Assembly: GCF_014805685.1 (NCBI RefSeq)
Contig: NC_060896.1
Span: 14,455,889-14,519,888 of the forward strand
Origin: Silurus meridionalis
Taxonomy: Eukaryota > Chordata > Actinopteri > Siluriformes > Siluridae
DNA length: 64,000 nt
Direction: 5' to 3'
Part shown: one piece after another, positions 15,340 through 24,401 of the stretch
How the letters are laid out: each line of letters starts with the position of its first letter
How positions within the stretch are numbered: position 1 is the first letter of the stretch
Translations under genes and position numbers: made by a program
The notes under the pieces: generated by a model
Databases searched by the model: none
Told to the model about the DNA's origin: nothing
Seen by the model: only the letters and a program-made list of their open reading frames with translations

Positions 15340-18300
15340 TGAATCTATATAATATACAAGTTGCACATTCTGTATTAAATTACTTTTGTATTGAATTACT
15401 TGTATTGAAGTCATGGGCAAAAATATCTGCACCCTTGCAATTCTATCAGAAAACGCAACATCTCTCAAAATTGTTCCAATTGCAAATGTTTGGAATTCAC
15501 GTGCTTATTGATTTTGTTTGCACTGCAACACCACAAAAAAAAACAGAAGAAAAGTCAAACTTGATAAGATTTTACAGAACTCAAAAATGGACTGGACAAA
15601 ATGATTGGCACCTTGTCAAAATTCTAAGACATGATTGCTTTTCAAGCATGTGATGCTCTGGTAATTTGTATTTAGACACACCTGTAGGCAATACAGTAAT
15701 CACACCTGCAACCAGTTACAATGGAAAAATATGACTCAACCTTTGTGTTGCGTCACACTGAGCATGGAGAGAAGAAAGAAGTGGTGTTGTCTGTGGATTT
15801 GAGAGAAAAAAATTTTGGAAAAACATGGACAATCTCAAGGCTACAAGTCTCCAGAGATCTTAATATTCCTGTGTCCACTGTGCGCAATATTATTAGGAGG
15901 TTTACAGCCCATGGCACTGTAGCAAACCTCCCTGGACGTGGACGGAGGAGCAAAATTAATAAACAACAACAACAACAACGAAGGATTGTTCGAATGGAGG
16001 ATAAAAAACCTTGATTAACTTCCAACCAAATTCAAGCTGATCTGCAGACACAGGGTACGATCTGTCACCATCTGAATGAAAAGGGACGCTTTGGTAGCAG
16101 GCCCAGTAGGACCCCACTGCTGACTCTTCTTCTTCTTTCGGCTGCTCCTATTAGGGGTCGCCACAGCGGATCATCCGTCTCCATACCACCCTGTCCTCTA
16201 CATCTGCCTCTTTCACACCAACTACCTGCATGTCTTCCCTCACCACATCCATGAACCTCCTCCTTGGCCTTCCTCTTTTCCTCCTACCTGGTGGCTCCAT
16301 CTTCAGCATTCTTCTACCAATATAATTCATGTCCCTTCTCTGCACATGTCCAAACCATCTCAATCTCGCCTCCCTCACCTTGTCACCAAAACATCCTACA
16401 TGTGCTGTCCCTCTAATAAACTCATTTCTAATCTTGTCCATCCTCGTCACTCCCAACGAAAACCTCAACATCTTCAGCTCTGCTACCTCCAGCTCCACCT
16501 CCTGTCTTTTACTCAATGCCACTGTCTCTAATCCATACAACATCGCAGGTCTCACCACAGTCCTATAAACTTTCCCTTTCATTCTTGCAGATACCCCTCT
16601 ATCACAACCCCACTGCTGACTCAAAGGCATAAAAAAGCAAGACTGGAGTTTTCTTAAACTTATGTGACAAAACCACAATCCGTCTGGTAGAACGTAATTG
16701 AATTATTAAAGTTACTCGAGGAATCGTTACATCCCTAATATATGTTATTTATTAAAATATAATCGCACATTTTGATCTGTTCTAAATCTACAGTGCATCT
16801 CAAAAAGTATTCACAGAGCTTCACTTTCTCCACATTTTGTTATGTTAGTCTTATTCCAAAAATAGATTCAATTCGTTATTTTCATCAAAAGTCTACAAAT
16901 AATTCCTCGTAATGACAACATGAAAGAAGTTTGTTTGCAATCTTTGCAAATTTATAAACCAAAAACAAAATTACATTTAGAAAAGTTTTTACAGGCTTTG
17001 CCATGACACTCAAAATTGAGCTCAGGTGCATCGGTTCCACTGATCATCCTTGAGATGTTTCTACAACTTGATTGGAGTAAATTCAGTTGATTGGACATGA
17101 TTTGGAAAAGCAGACACCTGTCTGTATAAGATCCAACAGTTATCAGTGCATGTCCAAGCACAAACCAAGCCATGAAGTCCAAGGAATTGTCTGTAGACCT
17201 CCGAGATTGTATCGAGGCACAGATCTGGGGAAAAGTACAGAAAAATTTCTGCAGCACTGAAGGTCCCAATGAGCACAGTGGCCTTCATCATCCATAAATG
17301 GAAGAAGTTTGGAACAAACTGATTGATCGTGGGAGAAGCTCCTTAGTCAGTCAACGAGATGACCAAGAACCTGATAGTCACTCTGAAAGAACTCCAGTGT
17401 TTCTCTGTGGAGAGAGAACCTTCCAGAACAACAACCATCTTTGCTGCACTCCACCAATAAAGCATATATGGTAGAGAGGCCAGACAGAAGCCACTCCTCA
17501 GTAAAAAGCCCACCTGGAGTCATGTCTGGAGAAAACCAGGCATTGCTCATCACCTGGCCAATACCATCCCTACAATGAAGCATGGTGGTGGCAGCATCAT
17601 GCTGTGGGGATGATTTTCAGCAGCAGTAATTGGGAGACTACTCAGGAATGAGAGAAAGATGAATGCACAATGTACAGAGACATCCTTGATGAAAACCTGC
17701 TCCAGAGTGCTCTGGACCTCAGACTGAGGCGACGGTTCATCTTCCAACAGGACAATGACCCTAAGCACACAGCCAAGATAACAAAAGTGTGGCTACGGGA
17801 CGACTCTGTGAATGTCCTTAAACGGCCCAGCCAGAGCCAAAACCTGAACCGGACTAAACTTCTGATGGAGCTTCTGCAAAGAAGAATGGGAGAAACTGCC
17901 CAAAAATCTTTGTGCCAAGCTTGTAGCATCACACTCAATTGTTTTGTATTTGTAATAAATTTGCAAAGATTTAAAAAACTTTTTTTTACGTTGTCATTAT
18001 GAGGTGTTGTTTGTAGAATTTAGAGGAAAATAATGAATTGGATCCATTTGGGAATAAGACTAACATAACAAAATGTGGGAAAAGCACTGTGAATACTTTC
18101 CGGATGCACTGTACATTAAATTAATACTTTTAGGTATTAAGTTTTTAATACTAATTTAATAATCAGCATGGGTATGGACAGCTGAGGGCATTATGCAAAT
18201 GTATGTTTATTATTAGTGAAACCCATCTAAACATAGAGCATGTTTAAAATTACATAAATAATCAGGACACCAAACGGAACTTTTGCCATGTTTCCACACG

Positions 18301-20243
18301 GACAGTTAATAAAGTGATACCGGAGAAACGGTACCTCTTCTAACTTATATGGATTACATAATCAGAGAATATTAGTTGTGTGTGTGAATTTATTGAAAAG
18401 TAGATATTTCAAGCGTTCTTTTTATATATTTATGATGTCTGTGAGGCAACTATTCACTGAGATTCATGGTGTTTTATTCATGTCAGTAGGAGTAAGACAG
18501 AGTACGTGTGTGTGAATGAGAGGGAGGGCAGTGGAGTGGTGTGGTTGCAGGAAGAGGTGGAAAAGGTGGAGGAGTTCAGATACCTGGGGTCAACAGTGCA
18601 AAGTAATGGAGAGTGTGTTAGAGAAGTGAAGAAAAGCGTGCAGGCAGGGTGGAGTGGGTGGAGAAGAGTGACAGGAGTGATTTGTGATAGAAGAGTATCT
18701 GCGAGATTGAAAGGGAAAGTTTATAAGACTGTTGTGAGACCTGCGATGATGTATGGTTTAGAGACAGTGGCATTGAGTAAAAGAGCTGAAGATGAGGTTT
18801 TTGTTGGGAGTGATGAGAATGGACAGGATTAGAAATGAGTTTATTAGAGGGACAGCGCATGTAGGACGTTTTGGAGGCAAGATGAGGGAGGCGAGATCGA
18901 GATGGCTTGGACATGTGCAGAGGAGGGACATGGAGCCGAATGTTTAATGATAAACTTATTTTCCAGTGGAGTTTATTATTATTTTTTATATTTGAGTAAC
19001 GACGGTGTGAATAAACGAGTGTTGCGTTGAAGGTTTTAATTTCGCCTCGTTTATTTGTTATATGATTAACAAATTACAGTATATTACCTCATACTGCTCA
19101 TCATTCTTTAAGATTCTTGGTGTCACTGTAATGCATCTCCATCATAAGTCGGGGAACACCTGTATATATAAATACAAATGCTAGAAGCTAGAAGTGAGAA
19201 AGTTTGCTTACATTGTCTGTGCATCAGCCATATTCATGCTATCTGAGTTGTGAGCTGTTGTTTCCATCATAGCACTTCGAACCCCTGCTCCAATAAGGTC
19301 AGTTCCCAAAAGGCCGTTTAGCTCTCCATTACACGAGGTGTTCCGCTGGCTCTCACCTGCAGCACTGTCTAAAAAGAGAACAACAAACAAAAAAAAGACA
19401 AACTGTGCTCAGGGTTGCATACGTAAAGCACAATCAATACACCGCAGGCTTCCACAGTCAAATACAGCAATATATTGTAGATGTTAAATGCGGCTGAGAG
19501 ACACAATTAGAACTAGGAGTATTTTTCCTAACAGTTGCCTATTTACATTTTAAAGCGATGCAAATACACATTCACATCTTAAGAGCCGCACAGACAAGGG
19601 TGCCATCCGTAAACAGCTTGTTTTCTAAAAGTTACACAATGAGAAAAGTTCAATTTCCTTTCTAAACCTTACAATCGACATCGCCCGGTATTTTTGTGGC
19701 ACGTTGCTAAGAAATTTCCAAGAACGTTGATAGCTGGATACATGTTCGACTATATAATAAGGAAATGCCATGTTTTTTATTACAGGACATGGTGTTTTCT
19801 CGAGTGACCAATAAATACGTGATTTACGTGAACATTGTGTTCAGAATATTGAACCCAGCGAAGCGAAACGACTAGTTCAGAGATTAGCACTGTGTGCTAG
19901 GAAGCTACCCTCCGACGTCAGGCTGCTGTCCTTCTCTCATTCAGTCATGAACACGAAGCATAGTATAACATTCAGTTATAAACTGGATTAATTAAATATT
20001 CGCGTCGTTGAAAGGTAAGGAATTTTGTAACAAAAATAAATAAATACATGGCTAAAAACAAATCTTCACAGAGCGACAGCGAACTGCTGCGGCCTAGGGC
20101 GCTAATGCTAAGTGCGGCGCCTGCTAACCAGCGTCCCCCAGTCCAGGTAACTTACCGGCAGAGTTGGAGGGCCGATCCAGTTTTAAGATGTCTCTGAGGT
20201 GCTGGGTCGCGCCTTCTATATCTATACTGGGACTGGAAGCCAT
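374..20243 (-). CDS. edc4: Enhancer of mRNA-decapping protein 4 (EDC4/Ge-1), 3' end outside window
   Basis: EDC4 is the P-body scaffold that joins DCP2 to DCP1. Twenty-one exons, read by me from GT-AG borders and frame continuity: 20156-20243, 19212-19368, 13215-13326, 13035-13134, 11371-11557, 11050-11197, 10862-10966, 7099-7208, 6816-6899, 6584-6679, 6291-6390, 5772-5952, 5558-5624, 5269-5366, 4894-5075, 4693-4769, 2754-2886, 1452-1915, 1165-1266, 945-1088, 374-549. They give about 970 codons in one frame. The N-terminus ([16 protein letters not shown]) is almost identical to human EDC4. Residues about 115-430 are the WD40 region ([28 protein letters not shown]). Residues about 490-910 are a Ser/Pro-rich linker containing the conserved [18 protein letters not shown] and [11 protein letters not shown] blocks. 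The last exon enters the coiled coil ([19 protein letters not shown]). Against human, a short segment just before the coiled coil seems absent, so a small exon may be missed between 550 and 944. The remaining roughly 400 residues lie off the left edge. Confidence 0.97.
3236..4371 (+). mobile_element. Degenerate Tc1-like transposon in edc4 intron 16
   Basis: Terminal-repeat remnants with the family signature (aaagtgagtacact near 3319; tgtactcacttttgtgaga near 4340) flank decayed transposase sequence on the plus strand: HHTH-like text near 3530, [10 protein letters not shown] near 3872, then [15 protein letters not shown] near 3995. Stops and frameshifts interrupt it throughout, and the C-terminal catalytic part (QSPDLNPIE block) is missing. 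It belongs to the same family as the copy at 23026-24311. Confidence 0.85.
5700..5758. repeat. TACA/CA compound microsatellite
   Basis: Alternating (TACA)n, (CA)n and (TACA)n tracts about 13 bp from the donor of edc4 exon 12. Confidence 0.9.
7452..7770 (-). mobile_element. RTE-like LINE 3' fragment
   Basis: The reverse strand resembles the C-terminal reverse-transcriptase tail also found at 16127-16606 ([22 protein letters not shown] and RRFMD blocks), but it is more decayed. It is a 5'-truncated copy inside an edc4 intron. Confidence 0.75.
8370..9982 (-). mobile_element. Tc1-like transposon with well-preserved terminal inverted repeats
   Basis: The left end (cagtgaggaaaataagtatt) is repeated inverted at the right end (aatacttattttcctcactg). 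The ends are nearly perfect mirror copies over more than 130 bp, and the element sits at TA dinucleotides. At 1.6 kb this is a complete Tc1-type unit. The transposase on the minus strand is broken (see next entry). It is in the edc4 intron between the exons at 7208 and 10862. Good terminal repeats and few lesions suggest a fairly young insertion. Confidence 0.95.
8590..9614 (-). pseudogene. Tc1-like transposase, interrupted
   Basis: DDE transposase on the minus strand. 9614-9180 encodes 144 residues: paired-like HTH DNA-binding region ([20 protein letters not shown]) and [22 protein letters not shown] at 9180-9182 stops the frame, and the reading then continues through [11 protein letters not shown] (first catalytic Asp). 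A frameshift near 9095-9115 precedes 9090-8590, which holds [25 protein letters not shown] (second catalytic Asp) and [15 protein letters not shown] (the final Glu). Product length would be normal (about 340 residues), but stop and frameshift make this copy inactive. Confidence 0.9.
10130..10545 (+). mobile_element. Highly decayed Tc1/mariner relic
   Basis: Reads like the second half of a Tc1-like transposase with many lesions: a WSDE-like tract near 10185, then near 10372 a tract matching the family's [12 protein letters not shown] block (tggcccagccaaagtccagat). No terminal repeats recognised. Lies in edc4 intron sequence. Confidence 0.5.
11600..13034. other. edc4 intron 4, no gene seen
   Basis: AT-rich intron between the exons at 11371 and 13035. 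The open frames are short and lack recognisable domains. No intact mobile element recognised. Confidence 0.5.
14036..15302 (+). mobile_element. Tc1-like transposon, degenerate
   Basis: It starts with a Tc1-family end (ggtgcatctcaaattagaaa, followed by a tttattttagtaattcaat tract) next to a CA tract and runs through decayed transposase: KEWTAAGV near 14536, SDER at 14721, [16 protein letters not shown] near 14955, and [18 protein letters not shown] near 15038. The right end is eroded by a TG microsatellite. Copy in edc4 intron 2. Confidence 0.85.
15304..15338. repeat. (TG)n microsatellite
   Basis: About 17 TG units at the eroded right end of the preceding Tc1-like relic. Confidence 0.95.
15400..16690 (+). 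mobile_element. Tc1-like transposon fragment split by a LINE
   Basis: The left end (gggcaaaaatatctgcaccc) belongs to another Tc1-like family. A 97-codon open N-terminal transposase (15721-16014) shows [20 protein letters not shown], then a helix-turn-helix with [19 protein letters not shown] and LPGRGRRSK. Transposase sequence continues to 16126, is interrupted by the LINE at 16127-16606, and resumes after it. The catalytic half is absent. Confidence 0.8.
16127..16606 (-). mobile_element. 5'-truncated RTE-like LINE nested in a Tc1-like element
   Basis: An open minus-strand frame (to 16151) encodes the C-terminal tail of a non-LTR reverse transcriptase: [50 protein letters not shown] and [15 protein letters not shown], ending RMIRCGDP. 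The 3' end is a GAA-rich tail at 16127-16140. The 16-bp sequence accccactgctgactc occurs directly on both sides (16111-16126 and 16607-16622), a perfect target-site duplication. The clade name (RTE-like) is from my recognition of this tail and is less certain than the insertion itself. Confidence 0.92.
16791..18111 (+). mobile_element. Tc1-like transposon with both ends, transposase decayed
   Basis: The ends are cagtgcatctcaaaaagtat and, inverted, atactttccggatgcactg, each followed by TA. The internal plus-strand transposase has many stops. Recognisable parts are [13 protein letters not shown] near 17576, [17 protein letters not shown] near 17742-17790 and an altered [10 protein letters not shown] block near 17830, in which the family's PDLNPIE motif is changed. 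Length 1.32 kb. Third Tc1-like family in edc4 intron 2. Confidence 0.88.
18485..18948 (+). mobile_element. RTE-like LINE fragment
   Basis: Plus-strand C-terminal reverse-transcriptase remnant: [41 protein letters not shown], then after a frameshift [19 protein letters not shown] and [10 protein letters not shown]. It lacks the GRPRRRF end, so both ends are truncated. It sits inside repeat-like sequence (18130-19150) that has an inverted counterpart near 33030-33350. Confidence 0.85.
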
Positions 20244-21657
20244 AAGCTCTGAAAGGTGCTGTAGCGTTACAAGACAAATTTCCACTTTAGTCTCCTACTC
20301 GCCGCTCCGAAAATCTTACAACTGTGTTGACTTCCGCTGGTGCGCCGTTAATTTCCTTCCCACCACCGAGAACCTTTTTTTTGTTTCCGTCGTTATATGT
20401 AACCGGTCCTCACATTTCAACCTCGTTTGCCCCAATATACTGTATTGCTTGTTTTCTATTAATATCAAGAACTTCCAAGTACCACACTTAAAGCATTATT
20501 TTAGCAGCAGGGTATATCTGTAAAAAAACAACAACAGTGCCATCAAACATCAATTTGATCGCCTTTATTTTCATATAACCGAACAGTTCTGTTACACGCG
20601 ATTTTATTCTCATGTTTCAAAAGCAAACATTCGAATTTCTTTTTTTCCTTCTGATGCTACCATTTATTGGAGATTGTAAAAGGAATCTCCATAGTGCAAA
20701 GCGCGCATGCCCAAAATAATTGCATGAGACTAGAAAGAAATGATGCGAGACTTGGGGGGGCCAAAGTCACCTCAACTTTTATCTGAAGTTCCAGTAACAC
20801 TGCTCTGAATGCTCAAATGCTTCAGCAAAAAGACACAAGGCACAGGTTATTTCCAGCACCTGTACAATCAGTAAAAAAAAAAAAAAGGCGAAATCCCCTG
20901 CCAATAGAAGCCCCCAAAATCTTTGAAATCGCTAGTTTCTGTAAACATTCGTTTCTCCTCAAACCTCAACTTTTATCTTATAAATAAAAACTTTTAAAAA
21001 GCAAAATAATTAACTTAGTCTTGATTAATATTTTTAACAAAAAGGTATGGAGAGTTTGTGTACATGATTTGGGTCGTCAGATGGAGGAACAGTCATATTT
21101 TAGCCTGCAAAATATTACTTCTTTTTGAAGCACAAACCATTTCCACATAATTATCCACCTTTTTAAAGCTTGAAACGATAGAAAAATTAATCTTCTACCG
21201 TTCAGATTAAAATTTTCTTGGCAAAATGTGTAGAATTCTTCAAATAACTGGATTCAAAAACTACTTCACGGAACTAGTGATCATCAGGGACCACAATTAG
21301 ATCTTCCTTTGTAGTATGTTATTATTGAACCAAAGAGGTTTGATAGAACTGTGGGTTCAATGTTTACAATAGAAATGCTTTACGCTTGTGTTGTGCAAAA
21401 CAAACAATAGGTAAACACTTACCACATTGGAAAAATAGAAACATTAGCTAATTAACTGCATATTTTGTGCAGTTAATTCATTTTTGACTACAATTCTTCA
21501 ATTTTATTTCTTCATTAAGGAAGAAATGTTTCTTCATTATTTCTCACTAGTATGAAAATTATAATTGTTTTAATAATAAGTAAAAATAAAAAAAAGGATG
21601 CCAGACCAGATAGTGGGAGGAACAAGATGATGCCATGGTTAAGAAAAAGTCAAAGGT
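20244..21657. other. edc4-nutf2 intergenic region
   Basis: Contains the edc4 promoter and 5' UTR close to 20244-20400; the rest is AT-rich with no gene. A GCGCATGC motif near 20702 resembles half of an NRF1 site. Confidence 0.5.
20329..20337 (-). promoter_or_regulatory. ETS-like site near the edc4 start
   Basis: The minus strand reads GCGGAAGTC, close to the ETS/GABP core (CCGGAAGT), about 90 bp upstream of the edc4 ATG. It is a plausible initiator-proximal site of a TATA-less promoter. Short motif, modest support. Confidence 0.3.
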
Positions 21658-21663
21658 TTTATT
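21658..21663 (-). terminator. Poly(A) signal of canonical nutf2
   Basis: AATAAA on the minus strand, about 630 bp downstream of the nutf2 stop codon (22289-22291). It is a good candidate for the 3' end of the canonical transcript, and it leaves about 1.4 kb before the edc4 start codon. Confidence 0.5.
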
Positions 21664-22288
21664 GTGTCTTGTGGCTTGGTAACTTGTCACAGAGAGCAGT
21701 GAGCAGAAAATGAAAAGCACACTGGTCTGAAATGGTGGGGGATCTGGAGGATATTAACTTTTCATGTTTCTTTGGATAGCTAGAGCAACCTGACATCACA
21801 ATGAATGGCGGCTCCAATGTCCAAGAGGGAAAAGGAAAAACGAAAAATAAAGTGGCAAGAAGCAAACTCTAAAAGCAAGCAGATAACACAATGAGTACTA
21901 AAGCAAATTTAAGGCAGTTAAGATGGTTATTAAATCAAAGTAGAGAACTAAAATGTAAATAGTAGTAACTGGCGGAAGTTATGTTACTATGTCTTTTTTC
22001 CCAGGTCAGTGTCCTCTGATATTCGAGCTTGCCATCATCATGCACATCAGCAGAGGGGAAAGGGGTCACTTTGATGGATCTGTGGGCTTTCGGCAAAGAA
22101 ACAGTTCTCATGTCTGGAGCAGCGACGCTACTGTGTGCCTGTGTTATCTGTGATTTGACTTCTTGGAAACCGGTGCTGAATCTCAAAGACGAATGAAGGG
22201 CAGACAGGTTCAGGCATCACTGGGGGGTGATGTGCCCCGTTCTCCACCTTCCCCCATACCCCCCCCCCTCAACAGCCGCGGTGCTTTT

Positions 22289-24305
22289 TTAGCCAAAGTT
22301 GTGGATTGCTAGGCGGAACATGTCGTTGGTGCACACCCACGCATCATTAATGTTCTTCAGGATGAAGCTCTGATGGAACCCCATTATGGGATCATCATCT
22401 GCCTAAAAAAAATAAAAAATAAAAAAATTGCACAGAACATGATTAGTTACAATATAAGGGAACAAACAGATTATTGTATTTGTTTCAACAATTCAAGAGT
22501 TAAATTAAGCCACATGAATGCCTACATTTATTCTCACATCTATGCATACAAAGATCACAGAAGACAGCATTCTCTAACCCTCAGCATGTTCATAGACATA
22601 CACATGGTGCAGCTCATACATCAGCCAAAAAGCACACCAGGGACACACAGCAAACAAAAGAAAAACTACTCAATACACACAACCTATAATATAATACATT
22701 CAACAACTTCATAAGAAACACATGTATTCCAGTTTATTCATGCAGTGATCTAATCAGTCAATCATGATGCTTTAATGCTTCAGATACAGGTCAGGAGTTT
22801 TATTTAAATGTGCACATCAAACAGAATGCAGCAACATCTGCTCTCAGTGACCTTTGTATCAAGTATTTCAGAAACTGCTCATTATCTCTTACCTTCACAC
22901 ACAACATTCTTAAAGTTTACAAAATGGTGCAGAATGGTTTTACATTTAGCTCAAAACTATGACCCAGTAATGAACTTTCAGACTGTTGTCATTAGCAACA
23001 TGCATTCTGCATTATTTTAATCTTTATACAGCATCTCACAAAAGTGAGTACACCCCTCACATTTAAGCAACCCTTTTAGTAGATATTCTCAAAAGGGACA
23101 AAACTATAGAAATGAAACTTGGATATATTTTATAGTAGTTAATGTGCAGCTTGTATAGCAGTAAAGATTTACTTTCTTTTGAAAATAATTAAAAACAGTT
23201 ATTAGTCTAAATATGTGCGTCTCTTAACCATGCAAAGCCACGTCATTCATTATGTTCATGTGTGTTTGTCTGCTTGACAGGACCATACACATTTGTGCAT
23301 CTTGTATTAGAGCAGTAAAATTTGGTGATTTGAGTACAATTCTCTCATACTTAACACTGGATGTTCAACATGGCACCTCGTGGCAAAGAACATTCTGAGA
23401 ATTTGAGTTCTTGCTCTTCACAAAGATGGCCTAGACTATAAGAAGGTCAGTAACACCCCGAAAAACATTTGGAACAGGCCCCGCAAGGGTCGATTAAAGA
23501 AATCGAGTCCTCGTGCTGTGAGTCAGGTGCAGAAGCTGCTTCAAAAAACAGCTGCATGGGTGCTGCCAGCATTGCTCTAGAGGTTGCAAAAGCAGATGGT
23601 TCGCTTTTCAGTGCTCAGACTATACGCCGCACACTGCAACAAGTCGGTTTGCATGGCAGTCTTCACAGAAGGAAGCTTTACAGTCTGCTGAAGTAAACCT
23701 GTCCAAGAGCATGAATTTCTGGAACCATGTCCTGTGGTCTGGTGAGACTATGAAAGAATTGTTTGGATTAGATGGTGTGTGGTGATGCTCTGGTGAGAAG
23801 AACCAAGAAAATTGTGTCTTGCCTACACTCAAGCATGGTGGAGGCAGCATCCTGGTCTGGGGCTGCATAAATGCTGCTGCTGGTACTGTAGAGCTGCAGT
23901 TCATTGAGGAAAACAAATTCCAACATGTACTGTGACTTTCTGAAGCAGAACATGATGCCCTGCCTTCAGAAACTGGGCCGAACAGCAGTTTTCCATCATA
24001 ATGATGACCCCAAACAAACAGCCAAGATTAAAACTGCCTTGCTGATGAAGCTGAAGGTGATGGATTGGCCAAGTATGTCTCCAGACCTGAACCCTATTGA
24101 GTGCCTGTGGGGCATCCTCAAGCGGAAGGTGGAGAAGTGCCATGTGTCTTACATCCAGCAGCGTTTTGACATGTTCCCTTCAGGTGTACTCACTTTTGTG
24201 ACTACTCTAAAACACATCCAAGTTTTATTTTTATAGTATTGTCCTTGAGAAGATCTACTAAACTGGTTGCTGAAATGTGATTAGTATATTCACTTTTGTG
24301 AGATA

Positions 24306-24401
<96 letters not shown>

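Noticed and set aside
20164..20523. 119-codon plus-strand open frame opposite edc4 exon 1
   Set aside because: Begins inside the antisense of the edc4 start exon and has no recognisable features; CpG-rich promoter DNA often stays open by chance.
22373..22714. 113-codon plus-strand open frame
   Set aside because: Antisense to the nutf2 last exon start and then AT-rich intron; no domain or homology recognised.
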